The notes below the pieces were generated by a model. The model had not been told where the DNA came from and did not search any database. It saw only the letters and a program-made list of their open reading frames with translations. This document shows positions 33,645 to 43,837 of a stretch of 61,327 nucleotides of DNA, in pieces. Position 1 is the stretch's first letter; every line of letters starts with the position of its first letter. Source of the DNA: an uncultured Bacteroidales bacterium (lineage in GTDB: Bacteria; Bacteroidota; Bacteroidia; Bacteroidales; F082); the NCBI GenBank assembly GCA_947304185.1, contig CAMZAM010000013.1, forward strand, positions 1-61,327, read 5' to 3'. Both the position numbers and the translations under genes were made by a program.

Positions 33645-36600
33645 ATGAAAAAAGTATTGTTTGCATTAGTTCTTTCTGTGATTCTGAGCACTCTGACATT
33701 TGCTCAGACAGTACAGAAGACTTATTATTTCGGAAAACCGACGGTCAACGTGGTGAATGGCTACGATGTGATCCGTTTCGCTGATACCTATAACAACGGT
33801 ACCCCAGGCGAGGCCACATTGCCATATCAGGCTGTGTCGTTGCTGCTGCCGCAAAACACCGATGCTCAGAACATTACAGTCGAATATTCCGACTTCGTTG
33901 AGCTCGAAGGCACCTACACACTGCTGCCGCAGCAGAAGGCACGTCCGCTCTCATCGACAGAGCCGTTAGTGTTTGAGAAAAACGAGGATTTTTATCGTTC
34001 GGATAACGTATATCCTGAAACCACTTATTCACCGGTGAAGACACAGTATCTCAACGGATGCTCTTTCGCCTTCGCACAGTTCACCCCAGTGCGTTATGTC
34101 CCTGCCACAGGTAAGGTGTCGTACGCTAAGTCGGTGACCGTCACCGTTGACGTGACAGCTTCGAAAACCGACAGAAGCAACAAGCTCTGGATGACTCCTG
34201 AGGTACAGGCACGCGTGGAGCGTCTGGCACAGAACCCTGAGGCGGTGAAGGCTTATAAATCACGCGGCCGTTCGATGAACGGCTACGAGCTCCTTGTCAT
34301 CACACCTCAGCAGTGGGTGTCGCACTTCGACGAATATGTCGAGTTCTACGAGGCCCGCGGTCTCCGCACCCATGTCACTGCGTTGGAAGACATCCTCGCC
34401 AACTTCGCCGGTCGCGACGATGCTGAGAAAGTACGTACTTACATCGATCACGAGTATACCAACGAAGGCATCGAGATGGTGCTCCTCGGTGGCGACTCTA
34501 ACGTGGTGCCTTGGCGCGCACTTTATTGTAATGTCTACGACGATGAGGTGGATAACCTCCCAGCCGATATGTATTTCGTTTGCCTCGACGGCACCTGGAA
34601 CGATGATAACGACGAACTCTGGGGCGAAGTTGGCGAGGACGACCTCCTCCCTGAGCTGGCTATCGGACGTATGCCGTTTAACAACGAGCTTCAGTTTAAC
34701 AACATGATGCACAAGACGTTAGAATATCAGGCCAACCCAGTGCTCGGCGAGTTCCACGACGTCATACTCGGCGGTGAACATCTCGGCGACGGCTACTATG
34801 GCAGCACTGACCTTAACCTGCTCATCGGCGGATCAAGCGAATTCGGTTATACAACCGTAGGTATCCCGGAAGATTATAACTTTATTCAGATTTACGATGA
34901 TGGCCCGACAGGATGGAGCGGGACAATATTCAGAAAAGCTATCAATCAGTATGGTGGACAATATGTGCATCATGTAGGTCATGCCAACACTGACTACGTG
35001 GCAGGCTGGTATGTCAACACCACCGACGACAGCTCGTTTGCACAACTTGACGGCGTACATCACAACTATAATTTCTTCCACTCACATGGATGTATCTGCG
35101 GTGACTTCACCCATGCCTGCATGCTCGAGCGTCTGGTCAACATCTCGACCGGATTTGTAGCATCGACAGGTAATTCACGTTATGGTTGGTATCAGCCTTG
35201 GGGCGATGGCATGGCAGCACACCTGCACCGTGAGTTCATTGACGCTTACTACAACGACCGCCTTCCATACATCGGAACAGCATTCGTGGAGATGAAAATC
35301 ATGACAGCTCCATACGTCAACACACCATGGGGTGACGATCCTTGTATGCGTTGGAACCTTTACGACATCAACATCTTAGGCGATGTGGCAGTGTGCCCGT
35401 GGCTCGACGAGCCATTCCGTCCAGAGGTGAGCTATGCATCAGCATTGACACTTGGGACAACGACGATGCCTGTCACAATCACCAAGCGAGGAGAGCCACA
35501 GAGTAACTTCCGCTGCAGCTTATTCCATGACGGCGAACTGCTGGCCTTCGGAATGACCGACAACAACGGATATGCTGACGTCAACTTCAGCGCTGGTGCT
35601 CTCGATGTCGCTGATACTCTTCAACTTATCATCACCGGACCTAACGCATGGCCGCAGACTATCAATATCATCGGACTTAACGACAACACTGCATTTGTTT
35701 ATCCTCAAGATATTGATATTCATGGCGAATTCGTCTTCGGAACCAACATCTCAATGGATATCGACTTCAAAAACGCAGGTAATATCGATGCAAATAACGT
35801 AGTTGCGACATTATCAACAGTCTCCGATTTCGTCACCTTGTCGAAATCAACAGTGAATGTGGGTACAATCAACGCCGGCTCGACAGTTACTGTCAACGAT
35901 GCGTTCGATATCACAGTGGCAAACAACATCCCGGATGATACTTGCGTCGACTTCATCATGTCATGCACCGATGGTACCAATGTGTGGAATCGTAATGTCT
36001 ACTTCCAGGCATCAGCTCCTTTGCTGACAATCGAAGAGATAACATACGAAGAGGCATCAGGTGATATGAATGGTTTCCTTGATCCTGGAGAAACGTTTAT
36101 CGTCAATGTGAAAGGTAAGAATATCGGTCACTATGTCGCTTCAGATCCTCATATCCTTGGAAGTGTTGACTCAGAATACCTGACATTCATCAGCAACGAT
36201 GTTCATTTCAGCGATGTGAACATCAACGGTGAATTTGAACAGAGTATCGAGATTCAGGTTGCAAACGATGCTCCGGACGGCACCCCTGCACATGTTAATG
36301 TCAGTGCTTTGACAGGATTGTATTCCTCACAAGGCAGCTTGTCGCTGGTTATAGGTACTGTTAAAGAGGATTTCGAAACAGGTGATTTTTCGAAGTTCAA
36401 CTGGCAGCACGAGGGTGACGCCTCTTGGTTTATCACAGACACGGTGTCGCATAACGGCACTTTCAGCGCACAAAGCCCTTATCTTACCAAGAACCAGTCA
36501 AGTTCAATGGTAATTGAGATGGAAAACACCATGGCTGGCGAGATTACATTCTACTATAAGATGCACATCAAGCACAATAGAGCAGCTCTTCTTCTCTATG

Positions 36601-37028
36601 TTGACAACCAGCCCGTAGATTTGCTCTATGGCGATCGCGATTGGACCGCTTATACTATCGAGTTAAGCGCCGGACACCATATTGTGAAATGGTGCTATCA
36701 TACAGCTCAATCAGGCAGTGTTGAGGAATATGTATGCTGGGTCGATGATATCACCTTCCCAGGAAACACAATGATTCTCAGTGTGGAAACAGCCGCTGAA
36801 GATAACAATGTTACAATTTATCCTAACCCGGCAAACGACGTCATCAATGTTTTGGGTGAAGATATCCAATATGTCGAGATTTACAATTCTATAGGATTAA
36901 AAGTCTTTGAAAAGAATGTAAATGACTCAGAATCAATAAGTATTGCCGATTTTGCAAGTGGCATCTACTTCGTGAAGGTGGCTGATAAAGACGGTAATGT
37001 TTCAACAACGAAAATCGTTAAGAGATAA
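33645..37028 (+). CDS. Gingipain-like cysteine protease (peptidase C25) with T9SS tail
   Basis: 1127 residues from ATG at 33645 (MKKVLFALVLSVIL), a clear signal peptide ending near TFAQ. A propeptide-like N-terminal region of about 200 residues precedes the caspase-like C25 domain: candidate catalytic His446 in HHVGHANTD and Cys483 in FFHSHGCICGDFTHA, spaced like gingipain His/Cys. Several Ig-like beta domains, a MAM/cleaved-adhesin-type segment (KEDFETGDFSKFNW ... GHHIVKWCY) and a T9SS type A domain ending KIVKR follow. Exported to the surface. The Arg or Lys preference cannot be read. Stop overlaps the holB start by one base. Confidence 0.92.
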   Translation: MKKVLFALVLSVILSTLTFAQTVQKTYYFGKPTVNVVNGYDVIRFADTYNNGTPGEATLPYQAVSLLLPQNTDAQNITVEYSDFVELEGTYTLLPQQKARPLSSTEPLVFEKNEDFYRSDNVYPETTYSPVKTQYLNGCSFAFAQFTPVRYVPATGKVSYAKSVTVTVDVTASKTDRSNKLWMTPEVQARVERLAQNPEAVKAYKSRGRSMNGYELLVITPQQWVSHFDEYVEFYEARGLRTHVTALEDILANFAGRDDAEKVRTYIDHEYTNEGIEMVLLGGDSNVVPWRALYCNVYDDEVDNLPADMYFVCLDGTWNDDNDELWGEVGEDDLLPELAIGRMPFNNELQFNNMMHKTLEYQANPVLGEFHDVILGGEHLGDGYYGSTDLNLLIGGSSEFGYTTVGIPEDYNFIQIYDDGPTGWSGTIFRKAINQYGGQYVHHVGHANTDYVAGWYVNTTDDSSFAQLDGVHHNYNFFHSHGCICGDFTHACMLERLVNISTGFVASTGNSRYGWYQPWGDGMAAHLHREFIDAYYNDRLPYIGTAFVEMKIMTAPYVNTPWGDDPCMRWNLYDINILGDVAVCPWLDEPFRPEVSYASALTLGTTTMPVTITKRGEPQSNFRCSLFHDGELLAFGMTDNNGYADVNFSAGALDVADTLQLIITGPNAWPQTINIIGLNDNTAFVYPQDIDIHGEFVFGTNISMDIDFKNAGNIDANNVVATLSTVSDFVTLSKSTVNVGTINAGSTVTVNDAFDITVANNIPDDTCVDFIMSCTDGTNVWNRNVYFQASAPLLTIEEITYEEASGDMNGFLDPGETFIVNVKGKNIGHYVASDPHILGSVDSEYLTFISNDVHFSDVNINGEFEQSIEIQVANDAPDGTPAHVNVSALTGLYSSQGSLSLVIGTVKEDFETGDFSKFNWQHEGDASWFITDTVSHNGTFSAQSPYLTKNQSSSMVIEMENTMAGEITFYYKMHIKHNRAALLLYVDNQPVDLLYGDRDWTAYTIELSAGHHIVKWCYHTAQSGSVEEYVCWVDDITFPGNTMILSVETAAEDNNVTIYPNPANDVINVLGEDIQYVEIYNSIGLKVFEKNVNDSESISIADFASGIYFVKVADKDGNVSTTKIVKR

Positions 37029-38164
37029 TGCGTTTTGCTGATGTTATAGGGCATGACGACTTGAAAAAACGCCTGATTCAGAGCGTTCAGGAGAGTCGCG
37101 TGCCTCATGCTCAGCTGTTTTTAGGTCCCGAAGGCAGCGGGAAGCTACCTTTAGCTCTGGCTTACGCCCAATATATCAACTGCACTAACCGTTCGGAAAC
37201 AGACAGTTGTGGTGAATGTCCGTCGTGTAAGAAGTTTATGACGCTCACTCATCCCGACCTGCATTTCGTGTTTCCGACAGCCACAAACAAAACGGTGAAA
37301 CAAGATCCACAATCCGACCTGTTTATTACCGAATGGCGCGAGTATCTCACTGAGTGTCAAGGATATGCCGATCTTTCTGATTGGTTCAACAAACTCGATA
37401 TCGAAAACAAACAAGGCATCATCAACGTACGCGATGCGGCTACGATAATGCGCAAACTCAGCTTCAAAGCATACGAGAGCGAGTATAAGATAGCGATAAT
37501 CTGGATGGCTGAGAAGCTTAACATGCAGAGTGCCAATAAGTTACTGAAGCTTATCGAGGAACCACCTGAGAAGACGATGTTTATCCTCATCGCAGAGCAT
37601 CAAGAGGAGCTGTTGACCACCATCCGCTCACGTTGCGTAATGCTCAAAGTCAATAAGCTTGGGCATCAGGAGACACAGCAGGCGTTAATGGATAACTTGG
37701 GATGCACCGAACAGGAAGCCTACGACGCGGCGGCATTGTCGAATGGTAACTGGATCTTGGCGAAGCATTATGCTCAAGATATAGAGGAAGAGAAACTCTA
37801 CGCCGAGACATTCCAGAAATGGATGCGTTACTGCTTTAGAGGTGCTGTGTCGGAACTCATCGACTTGGTCGCCAACGACATCAAGCCGCTCGGACGTGAG
37901 AAACAGAAGGAGTTTCTCGAATATGGACTTAATATCTTTCATAACTCATTGTTATTCAATAACAATATGTCCGACGATGTGATGCTTCCTGCCGACGAGA
38001 AGAGCTTCACTAAAAACTTCGCACCTTTTATTAATTCAAAGAATGCTGCTAAGATTTGTGAGTTGTTTGAGGAAAGCATCAACCAAATCGAACGCAATGC
38101 CAATGCTTCCATTGTCTTCCTCGACGACAGCTTCAAGATGTCTAAACTATTGAGAATCAAGTGA
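37028..38164 (+). CDS. holB: DNA polymerase III clamp-loader subunit delta prime
   Basis: 378 residues. AAA+ fold with MRFADVIGHDDLKKRLIQSV and a P-loop-like GPEGSGKLPLALAYA in which the usual GKT/S Lys-Thr is GKL, fitting the ATPase-inactive delta' subunit. A zinc module CGECPSCKKF lies near residue 61-70. The SRC-type sensor is IRSRCVML. Begins in the stop codon of the C25 protease gene (TAATG) and ends in the lnt start (GTGATGA). Confidence 0.9.
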   Translation: MRFADVIGHDDLKKRLIQSVQESRVPHAQLFLGPEGSGKLPLALAYAQYINCTNRSETDSCGECPSCKKFMTLTHPDLHFVFPTATNKTVKQDPQSDLFITEWREYLTECQGYADLSDWFNKLDIENKQGIINVRDAATIMRKLSFKAYESEYKIAIIWMAEKLNMQSANKLLKLIEEPPEKTMFILIAEHQEELLTTIRSRCVMLKVNKLGHQETQQALMDNLGCTEQEAYDAAALSNGNWILAKHYAQDIEEEKLYAETFQKWMRYCFRGAVSELIDLVANDIKPLGREKQKEFLEYGLNIFHNSLLFNNNMSDDVMLPADEKSFTKNFAPFINSKNAAKICELFEESINQIERNANASIVFLDDSFKMSKLLRIK

Positions 38165-39741
38165 TGAAGACTATTATGAAAGTGGGTTTGGCGGTGTTGA
38201 GCGGTCTCTTGATTGCCGCCGCATGGCCTGTTAACGGCCTCGCGCCTCTCGCTTTCATCGCCTTCGTCCCGCTTTTATACCTACAGGATAGGATAGGAGA
38301 TAGGGAAAATCCCGAAAAAGGCAGTATTTTCTGGTTGTCTTTTCTCGCTTTCTTGGTTTGGAACTCCCTCACGACATGGTGGGTGTGGAAAACCACAGCT
38401 GCAGGCACCGTCGCCATGATACTGCTCAACAGCTTCTTCATGACATGTGTTTTCTGGGCTTTTCATTTTATAAAAACAAGGCTTTACGACAATAAAAAAG
38501 GCTATTACGTGCTGATTATCTTCGTGTTAGCCTTCGAATACCTGCATCTTAACTGGCAACTAAATTGGCCATGGTTGAACTTAGGTAATGTCTTCTCTCA
38601 CTATCATTCTTGGGTACAATGGTACGAATTCACAGGCATCGCCGGCGGCACAATCTGGGTTCTGCTAGCTAATATTTTAGTTTATAAGTTGTTAAAAAAT
38701 TATAACAAATTACACGCCGTATATATCATATTAGTCTTATTCATCCCATTGATTATCAGTAAAATAATATACTCTTCTTACGAGGAGCGAGGCGAAGACG
38801 TTGAAGTCGTAGTCGTCCAACCTAACCTCGATCCCTTTTCGGAGGAGTTTACCCTCACACCTCAGGAGATAATGCTTCGTAACCTCTCGGTGGCGTCGCC
38901 TATTATGACAGAAAACACCCGTTTTGTGGTGAGTCCTGAGTCGGCGATACAGGAAAATATATGGCTTGAGAGAATAGATAAGTATTACTCAATCAAAGAG
39001 TTACGTAGTTTTATCTCAAAATATCCAAACACCTGCTATGTGATTGGCATCAGCGCCTATGGCTTAGTGCCCGAAGGCCATGAAAACGACTTCGCAGCAC
39101 GCAAATTCAGCAATATTGACAGGTATTTCTACGCTTATAACACAGCAGCTTTAATCACCGCCGACACGATACAACTTTACCATAAGTCAAAACTGACGCC
39201 TGGAGCTGAGTCGATGCCGTCATGGTGGATCCTTCGCATGATGAAAGACCACGCCCTCGACCTCGGAGGCACCGTAGGTACACTACAGAAAGATACCGAA
39301 GCACGTACATTATCCTTTGATAATCATCAAGTTGCAACGTTGATATGCTACGAGTCGGTGTTCGGTGAATACGTCACCGAGTTCGTGAAAAAAGGCGCCG
39401 ACATGCTGTTCGTCATCACTAACGACGGCTGGTGGGGCGACTCGCCAGGCCATAAACAACACCTAGAGTTTTCGAAACTACGTGCCATCGAGACTCGCCG
39501 AAGCGTCGCACGGTCAGCAAACACCGGCATATCAGGATTTATCAATCAACGAGGCGACATCATCGAGCAGAGCAAATACTGGGAGCAGACGACGCTGAGA
39601 AACACCATAAAAACCAACGACAAACTGACATTTTACGTACGCTTCGGCGATTACCTAAATAAGATATCGGTCTTCATGACGGCCTTGCTCGTCGCCCTGA
39701 CCATTGTCAAACTAATCCTTAGAAAACAATGGAAACACTGA
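38164..39741 (+). CDS. lnt: Apolipoprotein N-acyltransferase
   Basis: 525-residue integral membrane enzyme that N-acylates the lipoprotein cysteine. Six to seven N-terminal membrane helices are followed by the nitrilase-like periplasmic domain with Glu in VVSPESAI, Lys in YHKSKLTPGAE and Cys in LICYESVFGEY; FVITNDGWWGDSPGHKQH is a family hallmark. ATG at 38164 overlaps the holB stop; its end overlaps the dus start by 13 bases. Confidence 0.97.
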   Translation: MKTIMKVGLAVLSGLLIAAAWPVNGLAPLAFIAFVPLLYLQDRIGDRENPEKGSIFWLSFLAFLVWNSLTTWWVWKTTAAGTVAMILLNSFFMTCVFWAFHFIKTRLYDNKKGYYVLIIFVLAFEYLHLNWQLNWPWLNLGNVFSHYHSWVQWYEFTGIAGGTIWVLLANILVYKLLKNYNKLHAVYIILVLFIPLIISKIIYSSYEERGEDVEVVVVQPNLDPFSEEFTLTPQEIMLRNLSVASPIMTENTRFVVSPESAIQENIWLERIDKYYSIKELRSFISKYPNTCYVIGISAYGLVPEGHENDFAARKFSNIDRYFYAYNTAALITADTIQLYHKSKLTPGAESMPSWWILRMMKDHALDLGGTVGTLQKDTEARTLSFDNHQVATLICYESVFGEYVTEFVKKGADMLFVITNDGWWGDSPGHKQHLEFSKLRAIETRRSVARSANTGISGFINQRGDIIEQSKYWEQTTLRNTIKTNDKLTFYVRFGDYLNKISVFMTALLVALTIVKLILRKQWKH

Positions 39742-40670
39742 GTCTGGCGCCGTTTCAAGGTATCACCGATGTGGTTTACCGCAATGTTTTCAAGAAACAT
39801 TTTCGCGGAATAGACAAGTTCTATACCCCGTTTTTCACCGGCATACAAAAAGATAACTCGAAGAGTCTGCGTGGCGAAGAGATAAGCCCCGAGTTCAACG
39901 ACGTGAACACCGTTGTTCCACAGATCTTAAGTAATAAAGCCGACGAAATTATCAGATTTGCAAATCAATGTAAATCAATGGGTTATCTTGAGTTTAACCT
40001 CAATATGGGATGCCCGTTTCCGCGTGTCGCCAACAAAACCCGTGGCTGCGGTCTCATGACTAGCCCCGATAGCACCATCGCGATGTTAACCGAGGTATGC
40101 GAGCACATCGATGGCATAAATTTCAGCATCAAATGCCGCCTCGGTTACTACAACGACGAAGAGATCAATGCTTTTATTGATGCTTTTAATTCATTGAATA
40201 TAAGTGAGATAATAATACACCCACGCATCGGAAAACAAATGTATACCGGCGAGGCATCACTCGAGAAATTCGTGAAGCTGATACCTCTAATCAATAAACC
40301 TTTGGTTTACAACGGCGATGTTTTTGATATCGAAAAGTATAAAACGGTTAGAAAATCAGTGCAAAACGTATCGTTAGGTCGCGGCTTATTAACAAATCCA
40401 TTCCTCGCTGAACAAATTAAAAGCATTGATAATAAACAAGATAGAAAGGTGCGTCTGCATAACTTTGTAGTCGACCTTTATGTTAATCGTCTGCATCATG
40501 CCGGAGGCAGTCCGAAGATAATAGGCAGCATGAAGGAGCTGTGGAAGTATATGATGAACATCTTCGACGATCCGCAGAATGTGTGGCGTAAAGTGAAGAA
40601 AGTCAATCATCTGGACGATTACGAGACAGCAGTCGAGACAGTTTTTAACGAACAAAATCTAATACTATGA
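39729..40670 (+). CDS. dus: tRNA-dihydrouridine synthase
   Basis: 313-residue FMN enzyme reducing uridines in tRNA D-loops. Dus hallmarks: LAPFQGITDVVYR at the N-terminus, LNMGCPFPRV, catalytic Cys in NKTRGCGLMT, IKCRLGY, and IIHPRIGKQMY. C-terminal helical RNA-binding domain. Subfamily (DusA/B/C) not assigned. Starts inside lnt and ends in ATGA overlap with the next gene. Confidence 0.93.
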   Translation: METLSLAPFQGITDVVYRNVFKKHFRGIDKFYTPFFTGIQKDNSKSLRGEEISPEFNDVNTVVPQILSNKADEIIRFANQCKSMGYLEFNLNMGCPFPRVANKTRGCGLMTSPDSTIAMLTEVCEHIDGINFSIKCRLGYYNDEEINAFIDAFNSLNISEIIIHPRIGKQMYTGEASLEKFVKLIPLINKPLVYNGDVFDIEKYKTVRKSVQNVSLGRGLLTNPFLAEQIKSIDNKQDRKVRLHNFVVDLYVNRLHHAGGSPKIIGSMKELWKYMMNIFDDPQNVWRKVKKVNHLDDYETAVETVFNEQNLIL

Positions 40671-42139
40671 AAAAGATATTTTACGTTTTGATAATCAGCG
40701 TGTTGCTGGTTTCATGCGCTGTAAAGCAACCGAAAAACGCCAAAAATTCATGTGATCAGAAGGAACTGGTGATATTGTCGGTTAACGATATGCACGCAAA
40801 GATTGAGAATATGCCTAAATTTGCTTACGTTGTCGACAGCTTGCGTAACCTGTATCCAGAGCTTATCGTCGTGAGTGCCGGCGACAACCGTACTGGCAAT
40901 CCTTACAACGACAGATTTCCGGAACACCCGAATTTTCCTATGATAAACATGATGAATGAGTTAGGTTTCGACGTTTCGGAACTCGGCAACCACGAGTTTG
41001 ACGGCAACATCGACGGACTCAGATATTTCGTCAACACTACGAAATTCCCAGTGATCTGTGCCAATGCGTATTTTACCGGTTATCCTGATCTGAAACTGCC
41101 TCCTTACGTTACAATAACACGCAAAATCGATGGCAAAGACGTTAAAGTCATCTTCCTCGGAATGATTGAGACAGAAAACCATGGAAAGCCGAGCGCACAT
41201 GAGAAGAACCTGAAAAACATAGATTTCAAATCAGCTGAAAAGGTGATTCCTGATTATCTTTATCTTAAAGACAGCTGCGATGTTTTCGTCCTCCTTTCAC
41301 ACTGCGGAATGCCCGATGAAACCAAGTTTGCCATGGAGTTCCCTGAATTTGACCTCATCATCGGCGGTCATTCGCACGATTTATGCACCAAACAGTTCGA
41401 TTCGGGCGTGCTTTACACCCAGTCGAAGTCATATATCACCTACACTACCGTCAGTAAGATCAAATTTAAAGACGGATCTATCGTTTCTGTTGAAGCGCAA
41501 CCTATTGATTTAAAGAAAGTTACAAAGGTCAATGCCGATATCCAGAAAGAAGTCGACGGCTACTATGCTAACCCAGACTTCCATACCGTGCTGGGTCGTG
41601 CCAAGACTCAGTTTGACGGCTGGGATGCCCTCGGAGCTTTTATGGCCGACGCTGTCCGTTATATCGCCAAAACTGACATCGGCATGCAGAACCCTGGCGG
41701 CGTGCGTCTCGACAGCCTGCACGGCGGCGACCTCACAAAAGCCGATATCTTCACCCTCGACCCGTTTAACAATGAGTTGGTGATAGCCAAGATGACAGGC
41801 AGTCAGATTGAGGATTATCTCAATGTGGCTTCGACGGAAGACGGCGACTGCACCCATGTGTCTGGCATCACTTATACCATTGATGCTAATCGTTCAAACG
41901 ATGGTAAGATTACATATAACAACGCAAAAGCATACCTCGAAAATGGCCAGCCTATTGATCCTAAGAAGGTTTATACAGTGTCACTCAACAGCTATATGGC
42001 ACAATGGGCTAAAGACCGCAGTGTCAGCATGGAGCAGACCGAATACACCGCCAACGACAGCGAGATATTATATCTCAAAGATCATCAACAGGTTGATTAT
42101 AAGGGAGTTAGTCGTTATACTTTGAATAAAAAATTCTAA
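40667..42139 (+). CDS. 5'-nucleotidase / 2',3'-cyclic phosphodiesterase lipoprotein (UshA family)
   Basis: 490 residues. Signal peptide with lipobox LVSC (Cys near 17). The metallophosphatase domain shows VILSVNDMHAK, VSAGDNRTGNPY, ELGNHEFDG and IGGHSHDLC; the C-terminal 5'-nucleotidase domain shows MQNPGGVR and TLDPFNNELV. It would release nucleosides and phosphate in the periplasm or at the surface. Part of the lysS-to-MBL gene run. Confidence 0.92.
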   Translation: MKKIFYVLIISVLLVSCAVKQPKNAKNSCDQKELVILSVNDMHAKIENMPKFAYVVDSLRNLYPELIVVSAGDNRTGNPYNDRFPEHPNFPMINMMNELGFDVSELGNHEFDGNIDGLRYFVNTTKFPVICANAYFTGYPDLKLPPYVTITRKIDGKDVKVIFLGMIETENHGKPSAHEKNLKNIDFKSAEKVIPDYLYLKDSCDVFVLLSHCGMPDETKFAMEFPEFDLIIGGHSHDLCTKQFDSGVLYTQSKSYITYTTVSKIKFKDGSIVSVEAQPIDLKKVTKVNADIQKEVDGYYANPDFHTVLGRAKTQFDGWDALGAFMADAVRYIAKTDIGMQNPGGVRLDSLHGGDLTKADIFTLDPFNNELVIAKMTGSQIEDYLNVASTEDGDCTHVSGITYTIDANRSNDGKITYNNAKAYLENGQPIDPKKVYTVSLNSYMAQWAKDRSVSMEQTEYTANDSEILYLKDHQQVDYKGVSRYTLNKKF

Positions 42140-42140
42140 A

Positions 42141-43124
42141 ATGAAGATATTACTCATCCGTTTCAGCTCTATCGGCGACATCGTCCTCACCACGCCGGTC
42201 ATCCGTTGTCTTAAACGTATGGACGACGACGTTGAGCTTCATATGCTTATAAAAGACAAGTTCGCGAGTCTGTCGCACAACAACCCGTATGTCGACAAGA
42301 CCATCGAATATTCCAACTCGATTCGCGAAACCATCAAGGAGCTGAAGAAGGAAGAATACGACTATGTCGTTGATTTACAGAAGAATAACCGTTCGAGACG
42401 GGTTTGTTTTGCATTGGGTTGCGAGCATCATTCGTTCCATAAGCTGGATTTCAAGAAGATGTTGCTTACTACATTTAAAATCAATAAGTTACCTGATGTT
42501 CATATCGTCGACAGATATTTTGAGGCAGTAGAGCCACTTGGCGTGAAAAACGACGGTCGCGGTCTGGAGTTTTACATCTCGGAGACTAATATGATGCAGG
42601 AGCCTGATATTCCTGAGGAATTCAGAAACGGATTCTATGCCATCGCAGTGGGCGGCAGCTATAACACCAAGGTGATGCCGACTGAAAAGATCATAGAGAT
42701 AATTGAGAAACTCGATGAACCTGTGATCTTACTAGGCGGTCCAGGCGACATGCATCGCGCCAAGGTCATCGCCGACGCGGTGGGGGAGAACGTCTGGAAT
42801 CCCGTGGGAATGCTCAACCTCGAACAGTCAGCGTCTATCATCAAGATGTCGAAGGCGGTGCTCACCGGCGACACCGGCATGATGCACATCGCGGCGGCAC
42901 TGCACAAGCCTATGGTGTCGGTGTGGGGCAACACCGTGCCTGAATTCGGGATGTATCAGTATTATCCGCAAAAACTCGACATCCCCAATCATATAATAGA
43001 AGTAAAAGGCCTGAAATGCCGTCCATGCTCGAAACTCGGCTATAAAAAATGCCCGAAAGGACACTTCAAATGCATGATGGACATCAGTACTGATGAAATC
43101 GTATCATTACTACGTCAAGAATAA
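42141..43124 (+). CDS. Glycosyltransferase family 9 (heptosyltransferase-like)
   Basis: 327-residue GT-B-fold enzyme resembling WaaC/WaaF/RfaF. N-terminal LLIRFSSIGDIVLTTPVIR is the family signature; the donor site is LTGDTGMMHIAAALHKPMVSVWG. A cysteine cluster (CRPCSKLGYKKCPKGHFKC) lies at the C-terminus, as in many Bacteroidota members. Likely adds a sugar in lipopolysaccharide core synthesis; donor and acceptor unknown. Confidence 0.93.
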   Translation: MKILLIRFSSIGDIVLTTPVIRCLKRMDDDVELHMLIKDKFASLSHNNPYVDKTIEYSNSIRETIKELKKEEYDYVVDLQKNNRSRRVCFALGCEHHSFHKLDFKKMLLTTFKINKLPDVHIVDRYFEAVEPLGVKNDGRGLEFYISETNMMQEPDIPEEFRNGFYAIAVGGSYNTKVMPTEKIIEIIEKLDEPVILLGGPGDMHRAKVIADAVGENVWNPVGMLNLEQSASIIKMSKAVLTGDTGMMHIAAALHKPMVSVWGNTVPEFGMYQYYPQKLDIPNHIIEVKGLKCRPCSKLGYKKCPKGHFKCMMDISTDEIVSLLRQE

Positions 43125-43137
43125 ACGTCATTAAATC

Positions 43138-43788
43138 ATGTTACTAGTCAAGACATTCATTTTCAATCAGATACAAGTCAACACCTACATCGTTTACAAC
43201 GAGAAAAAGGAATGCGTCGTCATCGATGCAGGCAACATGGAGCCGTTTGAGGACGAGCAGATACTGAATTATATCGACAAAAACAGTCTGAAACCGTTGA
43301 TGTTGCTCAACACCCACTCGCATATCGACCATGTGATGGGAAACAAGGTTCTTGCCGATAAATATCATGTTGAACTGGCTGCGCATCCTATCGAGAAGCC
43401 GCTTTACGAAAAGGTGTGGGCGTATGCCGCTGCTTTTGGCATCAATTTCACTCAAGATAGATGCCTGAATCCGACAAAAGACCTTAACGACGGCGATATC
43501 ATCAAGGTTGGCGACGATGAGCTGAAGGTTTTATTTACCCCTGGTCACGCTCCCGGACATGTTTGTTTTTATGATGAGAAAGACGGCATCGTCTTTACTG
43601 GCGACACTTTATTTTACAGAGGCATCGGGCGTTGCGACCTCCCTGGCGGCAATTATTCTACGATAGAATCCAGCCTTCGTGAGGTGCTTTACAAACTGCC
43701 TGACGACACCATAGCCTACTGCGGTCACGGTCCGAAGACGAGGATAGGGGACGAGAAACGTAACAATCCTTACGTTGTTAGTTTTTAG
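43138..43788 (+). CDS. MBL-fold metal-dependent hydrolase (glyoxalase II-like)
   Basis: 216 residues. Metal motif NTHSHIDHVMGN (HxHxDH) near residue 59-70, GHAPGHVCF, FTGDTLFYRGIGRCDLPGG and a final GHGPKTRIGDEKRNNPYV. The last motif is typical of YcbL-like hydrolases rather than true GloB. Substrate unknown, possibly a thioester. Last gene of the plus-strand run; its stop lies in a perfect palindrome. Confidence 0.92.
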   Translation: MLLVKTFIFNQIQVNTYIVYNEKKECVVIDAGNMEPFEDEQILNYIDKNSLKPLMLLNTHSHIDHVMGNKVLADKYHVELAAHPIEKPLYEKVWAYAAAFGINFTQDRCLNPTKDLNDGDIIKVGDDELKVLFTPGHAPGHVCFYDEKDGIVFTGDTLFYRGIGRCDLPGGNYSTIESSLREVLYKLPDDTIAYCGHGPKTRIGDEKRNNPYVVSF

Positions 43789-43804
43789 TCGTACGACTAA
43801 AAAC
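43781..43804. repeat. Perfect 24-bp palindrome over the MBL stop codon
   Basis: Arms GTTTTTAGTCGT / ACGACTAAAAAC are exact reverse complements; the stop TAG lies in the left arm. It may be a protein-binding site or a second hairpin working with the adjacent terminator. Confidence 0.8.
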
Positions 43805-43807
43805 AAG

Positions 43808-43835
43808 AAAAGCACCGAAACTTCGGTGCTTTTTT
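43808..43835. terminator. Bidirectional Rho-independent terminator
   Basis: AAAAGCACCGAA / TTCGGTGCTTTT arms with a T-run on each strand. It ends the plus-strand run at the MBL gene and the minus-strand tRNA-Glu transcript. Confidence 0.88.
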
Positions 43836-43837
43836 CG

